Shown here one piece after another: positions 15,670 through 23,452 of a stretch of DNA of 64,000 bases. Position 1 is the stretch's first letter; every line of letters begins with the position of its first letter. The notes below the pieces were generated by a model, which was given only the letters and a program-made list of their open reading frames with translations, searched no databases and was not told where the DNA came from. Origin of the DNA: Chryseobacterium sp. ERMR1:04 (GTDB lineage Bacteria > Bacteroidota > Bacteroidia > Flavobacteriales > Weeksellaceae); contig NZ_LIRF01000008.1 of NCBI RefSeq assembly GCF_001297705.1, forward strand, positions 310,001 to 374,000, written 5' to 3'. A program made the position numbers and the translations under genes.

Positions 15670-17634
15670 TTATGGAACCAATCTAATCACACGATAACCT
15701 GTATTTACATATGCTCCGTTTGCTTTAGATTTTACAAACTCAAATTTGGTAGCCAACTGAGTCTGAACTTTATTCATTTGCTTGAAAATTTCTCCTTTTT
15801 TGTTTTCTCTGGTTAACATGTCATTTACGACATCGAAACCTACGATTGCATATTTAGGAGGCGTTTTACAATATTTATTTTTATATGCTGCTAGAATTTC
15901 TTTTTCGAAACCACCATCAGCATTAATCTTTCTATCCATTAAATACACCAAATTAGCTTGGCTCAATTCGTCCACTTTCTTTTCAAAAATTGGAGAATAA
16001 TACATACTGAAAGCTTTCACGCCCTGAACTTCTTTAGACAAAGCAATTACTTTATTTGCAAAAGCATCCCCCAAAGCATCATTATCATTCGCTAAGATAG
16101 TAATAACCGGAGCAGATTGTCCTGTCATCATATTTTGGTCAACCTGAATATCAGCCGGAGAATTTACAATCGTTACATTAGGATTCTTAAGTGCTTTTTC
16201 AAGACCTCCTTTAATATAGTTTGCATTTTCTTTTTTGCTATCTGCAACAATATAAATTTTTTGATCAGAATAAGCTCCTTTTACTTCTTCAATGATCTTA
16301 TCTGCGTATGTCTGATCATTCGTTTCAACAATAATCAAATTGCTGTAGTTGTATAATTCCGGTGAATTGGCAAATGGCGCAACAATCGGAATTTTTTGAT
16401 TTTTAGTAAAATCTAAAACATCAATAACATTCGACTTGAAGAATGGCCCAATGATTAAATCTGTATTGTTAGGATTAATCTGTGTTAATGAATTTCTGAA
16501 TGAAGCTTCATTACCAGAATCTACAATCTTAATATCTAATTTCTGACCGTTTCTAGCATTTCTTTCAATTGCTACTTTCGCTCCTGTAAGGAAATCCATA
16601 GCCATTCCTCTGTATTGAGTTTCGTTGGTGCTGTATCCGAAAGGAAGCATCAATACAACGCTTAAAGCATCACCGCTTTTCTTGATATAAGCCGGATCAA
16701 GTTTCTTGATCTTTAAAATCATTCCTGTTTTTAACCCATGAGATAAATCGGGATTCAGTGCAATAAGCTCATCAATAGATACTCCGAATTTATTAACAAT
16801 AGAGAAAACTGTATCTCCCTGCATCACTGTATACGTCACATATTCGTCTGAAGAAGCTGTGCTGGTATTTGATGAACTTACAGAAGGTTTTTCATTTCCT
16901 GAATCCATCGTTGTTTTTGTATTCGCAACCGGTTCAGAAACTGAGGTATTGTTATTTGATTTTTTAACTTTAATAGACTCACCAGGTTTCAACCCTTTTT
17001 CTTCCAATCCTGGATTTAAAGCAAAAAGCTCTTCTTTGGTAACATTAAACTGTCTTGCAATTCTGTAATAATTATCTTTTGCCTGAACAACATACAATTC
17101 ATTACCAGCAGACGTTGATACCGGAGTCTCAACAACAGTTTCTACAGGTTTTGTAGCTGCGGGCGTTGTAATGGCAACTTGTGCCTGCTCACCACCATAT
17201 TTCTTAACACTGTCAAGCGGTAATATGATCTCATCCCCGATCTTCATGTGAGAATCCAATTCAGGATTTAATTTTCTCAAATCAGTTTCTGAGATACGGT
17301 ATTGTTTTGTAATTCCGTAAATAGTCTGCTTAGGCTGTAAAATAATTTTACCTAAGTGTGCATTGGGTTTAGCTTTTTCTACTACCGCCACCGTTGTTTT
17401 AGGAACTGAAGGTATAGCTGTAGCTGTTTTATCTGCTTTAACCGTAAGAATATCGCCAATTGCCAGCTTTCCGTCTTTAAACTTTGGGTTTAGTTTTAGC
17501 AATTCGTCCACAGTTATCCCGTATTTTTTTGCAATGTTATAAGGATTATCTCCTTTTACAACGGTGTGAGATTTCTGAGCAGACATGCCCAAAAACATAC
17601 ATAAACTGGATAGAATAAAAAACCTCTTTATCAT
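15670..17634 (-). CDS. LysM-repeat protein with periplasmic-binding-protein-like C-terminal domain
   Basis: The 654-residue protein has a Sec signal peptide (about 20 residues, ending SAQ) and four LysM peptidoglycan-binding repeats near residues 22-66, 95-140, 178-224 and 265-310. Each contains the YxIAxxF/Y...LxxLNP pattern. Thr/Ser/Pro-rich linkers separate them. Residues about 325-654 resemble a type I periplasmic-binding/receptor-ligand domain (VVLMLPFGYS, GAKVAIERN, DLIIGPFFKSNVIDV, KIPIVAPFANS, YAIVGFDVVNDML). It probably sits on the periplasmic peptidoglycan; whether it binds a small ligand is unknown. It has its own promoter inside the 3' end of bshC. Similar LysM plus binding-protein architectures are common in Flavobacteriia without an established role. 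Confidence 0.88.
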   Translation of the reverse strand: MIKRFFILSSLCMFLGMSAQKSHTVVKGDNPYNIAKKYGITVDELLKLNPKFKDGKLAIGDILTVKADKTATAIPSVPKTTVAVVEKAKPNAHLGKIILQPKQTIYGITKQYRISETDLRKLNPELDSHMKIGDEIILPLDSVKKYGGEQAQVAITTPAATKPVETVVETPVSTSAGNELYVVQAKDNYYRIARQFNVTKEELFALNPGLEEKGLKPGESIKVKKSNNNTSVSEPVANTKTTMDSGNEKPSVSSSNTSTASSDEYVTYTVMQGDTVFSIVNKFGVSIDELIALNPDLSHGLKTGMILKIKKLDPAYIKKSGDALSVVLMLPFGYSTNETQYRGMAMDFLTGAKVAIERNARNGQKLDIKIVDSGNEASFRNSLTQINPNNTDLIIGPFFKSNVIDVLDFTKNQKIPIVAPFANSPELYNYSNLIIVETNDQTYADKIIEEVKGAYSDQKIYIVADSKKENANYIKGGLEKALKNPNVTIVNSPADIQVDQNMMTGQSAPVITILANDNDALGDAFANKVIALSKEVQGVKAFSMYYSPIFEKKVDELSQANLVYLMDRKINADGGFEKEILAAYKNKYCKTPPKYAIVGFDVVNDMLTRENKKGEIFKQMNKVQTQLATKFEFVKSKANGAYVNTGYRVIRLVP

Positions 17635-17653
17635 AGTCGATAATTATAATTTA

Positions 17654-17683
17654 CAAAAATACTCCTTTAAAATTAAATGGCAA
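17654..17683 (-). promoter_or_regulatory. Predicted promoter of the LysM gene
   Basis: On the minus strand TTG (17681-17683), a 19-base spacer and TATTTTTG (17654-17661) fit the Bacteroidota promoter well. It overlaps the last codons of bshC and would give a short leader before the LysM start at 17634. Confidence 0.55.
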
Positions 17684-19259
17684 CAATTATTAATTTTGAA
17701 TCTTGAACCACCATTTCTTCCAAACAAGTTTCAAGCCACGAATATCCATAATCTGCGAAAAATACGCTAAAATTATAAACTCTTTCTTGCCAGGTCTTAG
17801 AAGGATGTACATCTAAAAATAGATTTTCCAGTCTTTCTAACAATTCACTTTGTTTAATCTTTTCAGCATGAAGGAGACGTTTTTTCATTCTTGCAAAAGA
17901 TTTCATTTGCCTCACTTCTTCAGCCTTTACCATATTGCCAAAGGACTTTTCAGTAGTTTCAGCAATAACTTTTAATTCAGAAAAATTATTTGTTAAGATC
18001 TGTTCTTTCTTTTCTAATAATTCCAGAATCGCATTATTACTTAAAATTTTGTTATTGGTAATTGTTGTAAAGTTTTGGAAAAAATCTTCAATTTTCAAAT
18101 CTAATTTTCCAATTTTAGCAACCGTTTTTTCCTTTAAAAACAACATTGAATTTCTTGGAATTAAAACCGGAAACGGAATATTGATTTTCGTGAAATAATC
18201 TTTCAATTCCAACCAATACATGATTTCAGCATTTCCTCCGATATAGGCTAAATTCGGTAAAACCTTTTCCTGATACACCGGACGCATTAATGCATTTGGA
18301 CTGAATTTCTCAGGATTATTTTCCAATTCATTCAAGATTTCTTCCTGAGTAAACTGAATATTTTTATCTACAACAATATATTTCTGACCATCAAACTCAA
18401 TTCGATCTCTTGTTTCTGAAAAATAAAACAAGTTAATCTCACGTGGATTCACCTGAACTTTGCCGTATTTTTCTGTTAGAAAATCTACTTTATCTTTTGA
18501 TGTTTCATGTAAACTAAAATTCAGAAGTTCATCTTTAAAAACATCTTTGATCTGTGTTTTAAGCTCTTTAGAATCTCCATCAACAATCAACAAACCTAGA
18601 TCTGAAAAAAGCCTGTTAACTAAAGTTTTGATAGCCTGAGTTAATGTATTCTCAGGTTTGTAAGCCTCCTTCAACATCAAAATTAATTCAGTTCCGAAAA
18701 TTGAATCTTTAAATTCTTTTTCAAACTCTGAAATAAAAAATGTATCATTGATCTTGATTCTTCCAACCGGACCGCCAGACTTTTCATTGATCTCGTAATA
18801 ATTGTTGTCTGTTTTAAAATGATTGATCTCTGCAAAATCATGATCTTCCGAAGCCATCCAATAGACAGGAACAAAATTAAAATCAGGAAAGTTTTCTTTT
18901 AAATAAGTGCAGGTTTTAATCGTCTGCAAAATTTTATATACAAAGAAAACAGGCCCGGAAAATAAATTTAACTGATGACCAGTTGTGATCGTAAATGTAT
19001 TGGGCTGTTTTAAATGATCTACATTCTCTTTTTGCTTTGATGATATTTTAAGATCCTTAAGTTGTTCCTCCAGCGCATCAAATAAAACCTCTCTTTGATC
19101 TTGCGTAAAAGATTCCTGTTTTAAGTGAATCTGCTTTTTAAAATTATCAAAAGAAAATGTATTTTCTTCGAATCCTTCAATTTTATGACTCAAAAAATCT
19201 TTGATCAATTGAGGTATGCTTTCTATATCGTTAAATGATATTTTATTAATTGTTTTCAA
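17673..19259 (-). CDS. bshC: Bacillithiol biosynthesis cysteine-adding enzyme BshC
   Basis: BshC adds cysteine to glucosaminyl-malate in the last step of bacillithiol synthesis, giving the main low-molecular-weight thiol. The open frame extends to a TTG at 19295, but that region has no ATG and overlaps the previous gene. I choose the TTG at 19259, which gives the family-typical N-terminus MKTINKISFNDI and 528 residues. The signature TTGHQLNLFSGPVFFVYKI lies near residue 90, followed by PVYWMASEDHDFAEINH. Further conserved segments are YIGGNAEIMYWLELK and the coiled-coil-rich C-terminal third. It probably shares a transcript with the porin gene 17 bases upstream. The bshA and bshB genes are not in the window. 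Confidence 0.93.
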   Translation of the reverse strand: MKTINKISFNDIESIPQLIKDFLSHKIEGFEENTFSFDNFKKQIHLKQESFTQDQREVLFDALEEQLKDLKISSKQKENVDHLKQPNTFTITTGHQLNLFSGPVFFVYKILQTIKTCTYLKENFPDFNFVPVYWMASEDHDFAEINHFKTDNNYYEINEKSGGPVGRIKINDTFFISEFEKEFKDSIFGTELILMLKEAYKPENTLTQAIKTLVNRLFSDLGLLIVDGDSKELKTQIKDVFKDELLNFSLHETSKDKVDFLTEKYGKVQVNPREINLFYFSETRDRIEFDGQKYIVVDKNIQFTQEEILNELENNPEKFSPNALMRPVYQEKVLPNLAYIGGNAEIMYWLELKDYFTKINIPFPVLIPRNSMLFLKEKTVAKIGKLDLKIEDFFQNFTTITNNKILSNNAILELLEKKEQILTNNFSELKVIAETTEKSFGNMVKAEEVRQMKSFARMKKRLLHAEKIKQSELLERLENLFLDVHPSKTWQERVYNFSVFFADYGYSWLETCLEEMVVQDSKLIIVAI

Positions 19260-19276
19260 CTTTTGATTGTATAATA

Positions 19277-21217
19277 TTAGTTGAACATATACCAAACAAT
19301 CCCAAGATTCAGTCTAAAATCATAAACCGGATAATGTGGAAATGCGTAGGCTTTATTATGTGAAATAACCGTTCCTATTTGCTGACCTTCAACATAAAAG
19401 AACATTTTTTTAACCTTCATATTAATATAGACATCTGCAATTGGCTGTCCACCAATCGAGAATGAACTAGAATTAGGTAAAATATATTCGTTCAATATCG
19501 GAAAATAATCTCTTGAAGCGAATTTTGAGAAGTAATATACTTTGATCCCCGCCTGAATTTCTGCAGCATCTTTGAAAGCTTTAGACTGATAAAAGAAATT
19601 TGCTCTACCAATAAAACTTGGCATCGGAAGTAATTCTTTATTTGTTAAAGCATTTTGAAACTGCAATCTTGTATTCAAATGAAAATCTCCATAACTAAAT
19701 GTTGCATCCCCTCCTATTTGGGAAATATTCAGCGAGGTATCACTTTGTTTTGGCATCGCAAACTGATCGAAATATGTATAATTATCAATTCTGAAATAGT
19801 TTACAAACAGTTCGGTTTTGAACCATTTTAAATTTACATTTCCGCCAATTTCAGTGATCGACTGATTTTTTGCATTCTGAAGATAATAATTAAAATTATT
19901 ATAATTCGATGTATTTAAAAGGTAGTTAAATGACGGATATACACTTTGGAAATTAACTTTAGCATTTACAAAATAATCTTTTATCGGTTCAAACTTAAGA
20001 TTATTAGTTGTTTTTAAATAGGTTCCAAATTGGCTCCCATTTGAAAATTCAAGAAATGAATTCAACTGTATCTTATCTAAAAGTTTCACCTGAAGATTTC
20101 CTACTGCTCCAATTCTACTTTCCTTAATCTCATTAGGGATTTCTAAAATAGGCAATGTAATAGCAGTTGCGCCAAATTTCAACATTTGGTAACGTACCCC
20201 AGCATCAAGCTTGAACTTTTCGTTATCCCAAACCAAACTAACGGTATTGCTTAAATTCTCAGAATATTTTTTTGTTGAAAGAGGAAAACCTGCAACGATC
20301 TCTTGTGGAACAGCCTTCCAATAAGGCTCTATAGCGCCTTGCGTATAGTAATATTTATTTCCCTGATGAGAAATAGTGTGTCTTATTCTAAAAGGATATT
20401 TTTCAGGATTAAAAGGGGAAAATTGATGGCTTAAATAATATCTTCTATACGCATATTGCGAGTTTGAAGACGCTAAGTTAACCTGAGCATTTTGCTTATT
20501 GCTATAATCGCTGCTTCCGCTTTGGAAAAGATCATCGTCTACAATTCCACCACTCTCCTGATTGTTTACATTTTGGTGTAGGTAGTGGGCAAATAATTCA
20601 TAGTTTCCACTTTTAGAAATATAGTGTCCCGAAAATAAGGTATTGTTATTAGCAGCCAAAGAGTTTCTATACATTCCCTGAGAACGCAATCCCATATACT
20701 CTAAAGCAAAGTTGAATCTCTTACCGATATTCTGAGTATATGTTGATCTCAACGCAGCTCCATTTTTCATTGCATTATGATATACAAAAGTAGCAGTCGG
20801 TGTTTTTACATCGTAATAATGGACATCATTAACACCAATAATTCCGTACGATTTATTCTCCGGTAACAACGCTAGATTCTGTTCTGCATTTACTTCATAA
20901 GACAACGGATTAAACCCCGCTCCTATGTTAGCAACCTGTACTCTCCCAAAATTATCTTTGTTATTATACTGTGAATATATATTCGTTTTATCAAAAGTCA
21001 TCACCGTATCAAATACTTTCTTTTCAGAAAACTGCGTCTGATACAGATAATCCTTAATCGTTGGCTTAAATATTTTTAAAGAATCTTTTTTACCGGAGTC
21101 TATCACTAAGGTATCATCATCTTTTTTGTTTTCAAGTTTATTTGAGTCTGTTTTATTGACAACCTGAGCCTTAGAAATAAACCCGAGAAAAAATATTATA
21201 AAAAGTATGTACTTCAT
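19277..21217 (-). CDS. Putative outer-membrane porin
   Basis: Starting at the ATG at 21217 gives 646 residues with a clear signal peptide (about 18 residues, ending SKAQ). The longer frame adds 21 residues that do not look like a leader. The mature protein has a low-complexity Lys/Asp linker and then alternating aromatic/polar beta-strand segments throughout, ending NLGIVWYMFN with a terminal Phe-Asn, consistent with a beta-barrel. Conserved-looking blocks include IGAGFNPLSYE, FVYHNAMKNGA and RRYYLSHQFSPF. It resembles the Bacteroidota 'putative porin' family, whose substrate is unknown. An exact match to the promoter -7 element (TATTTTTG, minus strand, 21235-21242) lies just upstream. Confidence 0.8.
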   Translation of the reverse strand: MKYILFIIFFLGFISKAQVVNKTDSNKLENKKDDDTLVIDSGKKDSLKIFKPTIKDYLYQTQFSEKKVFDTVMTFDKTNIYSQYNNKDNFGRVQVANIGAGFNPLSYEVNAEQNLALLPENKSYGIIGVNDVHYYDVKTPTATFVYHNAMKNGAALRSTYTQNIGKRFNFALEYMGLRSQGMYRNSLAANNNTLFSGHYISKSGNYELFAHYLHQNVNNQESGGIVDDDLFQSGSSDYSNKQNAQVNLASSNSQYAYRRYYLSHQFSPFNPEKYPFRIRHTISHQGNKYYYTQGAIEPYWKAVPQEIVAGFPLSTKKYSENLSNTVSLVWDNEKFKLDAGVRYQMLKFGATAITLPILEIPNEIKESRIGAVGNLQVKLLDKIQLNSFLEFSNGSQFGTYLKTTNNLKFEPIKDYFVNAKVNFQSVYPSFNYLLNTSNYNNFNYYLQNAKNQSITEIGGNVNLKWFKTELFVNYFRIDNYTYFDQFAMPKQSDTSLNISQIGGDATFSYGDFHLNTRLQFQNALTNKELLPMPSFIGRANFFYQSKAFKDAAEIQAGIKVYYFSKFASRDYFPILNEYILPNSSSFSIGGQPIADVYINMKVKKMFFYVEGQQIGTVISHNKAYAFPHYPVYDFRLNLGIVWYMFN

Positions 21218-21260
21218 TATCTGCTTTTGTAGGGCAAAAATACATACTTTTTTACAATTA

Positions 21261-21941
21261 TTATTTATTAATAAAGTCAACTAATTTTATAAGATCAGCT
21301 TCCTTATTAAAGTTAATCTTATTAGATTTAGCAAAACTCTGTAATTCATTCTTATCTAAAGACAATAGAACCGCAAGTTCATCTATATCTTTAGGGAATT
21401 TGTAAAACTGATTTCCATTTGAAATTAAATACAGATCTTTTTCTTTTGCGAAGTAATCATTAGCATCCTTACCATAGGCATTAGGACTTTTTTCACCAGG
21501 TATAAGTTCTACTTTTTCTCTTTTAAACAATCCGTATTTTGCATCTTTTTTATTTAAAAGCATTAAATAGCCTAATTTTTTATTTCCTAAATAAGTGTAA
21601 TCTTTTACAATATATGTTTTTTTTAATTCAGGAAAATTAACAACCAATCCATCTGTTTTATCCACAAAGTAATTTTCATTATTTTGAGTAAACTCCATTT
21701 CATCTTCATAAGCATTATATCTAAGATCCTGAACATTCTTTGAAAATCCATCTATTGTTACTTTCTCAAATTTTTTGCTATTCGAATATGGATTTCCGTC
21801 TATCTTATATTCCGCACTTTTACTTCTTTTTCCGAGAGTGAATATTTTATCATTAGACATAAATACATTACCATTACCCGCTTGCGCAAAAAAACTAGCC
21901 GTAGCAAGAGGTAGACACAGAATCAAAAATATTTTTTTCAT
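21261..21941 (-). CDS. Small exported protein of unknown function
   Basis: This 226-residue protein has a Sec signal peptide (about 20 residues, ending FAQ) with no lipobox, so it is probably periplasmic or secreted. The mature part is Lys/Asp/Asn-rich with repeated short strand-like segments (DKIFTLGKRSKSAEYKIDG, YLISNGNQFYKFPKD) and a C-terminal charged helix. I recognise no domain. It lies 43 bases upstream of the porin gene on the same strand, so it may be co-transcribed and act with the porin, but nothing in the sequence proves that. Confidence 0.75.
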   Translation of the reverse strand: MKKIFLILCLPLATASFFAQAGNGNVFMSNDKIFTLGKRSKSAEYKIDGNPYSNSKKFEKVTIDGFSKNVQDLRYNAYEDEMEFTQNNENYFVDKTDGLVVNFPELKKTYIVKDYTYLGNKKLGYLMLLNKKDAKYGLFKREKVELIPGEKSPNAYGKDANDYFAKEKDLYLISNGNQFYKFPKDIDELAVLLSLDKNELQSFAKSNKINFNKEADLIKLVDFINK

Positions 21942-21995
21942 ATTAAAAAATTATATATACTGTAAAGATAATAATTTTACCTATTGAATTATCAT

Positions 21996-22024
21996 AAAAA
22001 AAACCGCTAATAGCGGTTTTTTTT
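21996..22024 (-). terminator. Intrinsic terminator of the second SusCD operon
   Basis: AAAACCGCT and AGCGGTTTT form a tight hairpin with a 3-base loop flanked by A and T runs. It lies 25 bases after the SusD stop codon on the minus strand and could work in both directions. Confidence 0.85.
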
Positions 22025-22049
22025 ATAATAATAATTTTTAATATATCAT

Positions 22050-23441
22050 TTAGTTGTCGTATCCTGGATTAGACTGAACAGCTCCTACGTTCGTTTCTGA
22101 TAACGGAATAGGGAAAGCATTCAATAATGGACTAGTGCTAGCCGTAGTAGGTCTAGGAACAGCATCACCCCATCTTCTAAGATCCCATTGTCTTAAACCT
22201 TCACCAAGAAGTTCTCTTAATCTTTCATTTTTCAATTCAGCAATAGTAACACTTGTTGCAGCTGCTAAATTTCTATTAGTACGAATTTGGTTTAAATAAG
22301 TTAAAGCCTTAATTGGATTACCTCCATTAAGCTCTGCTTCAACACCGTCTAATAAAATTTCCTCATAACGAAGCATTTTAATATTATCAGCACCAGAAGC
22401 ATTCAAATATTTACCTTTTACTCCATTAAGATTAGACAAGTAATTTGTGCTTCCAGTAGTAATAAGAGTTCTTCTTGTATCATTAGAAGCAAATAATGCA
22501 ACAGCAGCCGGTTTGATAACAACATTCCCATATCCACCATTACTAAGCTTATGTCTGTAAGACTGCGTCCCCAAGGCTGATGCATTTCCTACTGCTAATT
22601 CAAACATTGAATTGGCAGCCGATCCGTTCATTGAAAATGTATAAGAACCCTGAAGGTTTGCAGCTCCAACTACAGAATATCCTCCTGCATCTACAATATA
22701 ATCTACTAATTCTCTAACTTTAGCATAATTACCTTTGTATAGATAAAATCTAGCCATTAGACCTTTTACAGCTGAAAGTGATAATTCAGTTCTCTCACTA
22801 GGTCCATTATCCCAATCAGAATGATCTTCCATTAATTGCTCAGCTTTAGCAAAATCAGATGCAATCTGTGCTTCTGTTTCTGCAATTGTACTTCTAGCCT
22901 GTTTGGCTTGTGGATCATATTTAAGAGGTAAAACTACTCCTAAAGATCCAGATCCAGTATATTGTTGCCCGTATACACGAAGTAAATCAAAGAAGTTTAA
23001 AGCTCTTACCGCATAAGCCTGACCTTGTAAAAATCCTGCGTGATCTTTATCGTCAGCGCTAAATGAACTAGCATCAGTATTAATAACAACGTTAGCCTTA
23101 GCTACAGTCTGATAAATATAATTCCAAGTATCTTTAGCATATCCATCTGCCGCTACTTGTGTATAATTCATAACATTTGTATAATAACCACTATTCAGGT
23201 TACTCAACATCTCATCTGACCTCACCTCTCCATAAGCCAGAAAATCACACCCATAATAATATGGACTTCTCATAGAAGCATAAGTACCTCTTACAAAAGA
23301 CTCCATCTCCTGAACTGATTTTAATGGTCCCTGCTCTACATCTTGATTGAATTGTCTTTCTACGAAATCATCACTACAAGATACAGATACCGTCAGAAGT
23401 GCTATAGATAATAATGCTACTTTTAATATTTTATTTTTCAT
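22050..23441 (-). CDS. SusD/RagB-family outer-membrane lipoprotein
   Basis: The 463-residue lipoprotein has a signal ending in the lipobox SVSC, with Cys22 the predicted lipidated residue. It is the surface-exposed binding partner of the SusC protein encoded 11 bases upstream. SusD features are GQAYAVRALNFFDLLRVYGQ near residue 140, AVKGLMARFYLYKGNYAKV near residue 222, and the C-terminal ELKNERLRELLGEGLRQWDLRRWGD near residue 407. No catabolic enzymes, regulators or riboswitch accompany the pair, so the substrate cannot be predicted. Confidence 0.93.
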   Translation of the reverse strand: MKNKILKVALLSIALLTVSVSCSDDFVERQFNQDVEQGPLKSVQEMESFVRGTYASMRSPYYYGCDFLAYGEVRSDEMLSNLNSGYYTNVMNYTQVAADGYAKDTWNYIYQTVAKANVVINTDASSFSADDKDHAGFLQGQAYAVRALNFFDLLRVYGQQYTGSGSLGVVLPLKYDPQAKQARSTIAETEAQIASDFAKAEQLMEDHSDWDNGPSERTELSLSAVKGLMARFYLYKGNYAKVRELVDYIVDAGGYSVVGAANLQGSYTFSMNGSAANSMFELAVGNASALGTQSYRHKLSNGGYGNVVIKPAAVALFASNDTRRTLITTGSTNYLSNLNGVKGKYLNASGADNIKMLRYEEILLDGVEAELNGGNPIKALTYLNQIRTNRNLAAATSVTIAELKNERLRELLGEGLRQWDLRRWGDAVPRPTTASTSPLLNAFPIPLSETNVGAVQSNPGYDN

Positions 23442-23452
23442 TTTCTTTTTTT

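Noticed and set aside
19260..19295. Upstream TTG start of bshC at 19295
   Set aside because: It overlaps the porin gene and adds 12 residues absent from the usual BshC N-terminus.
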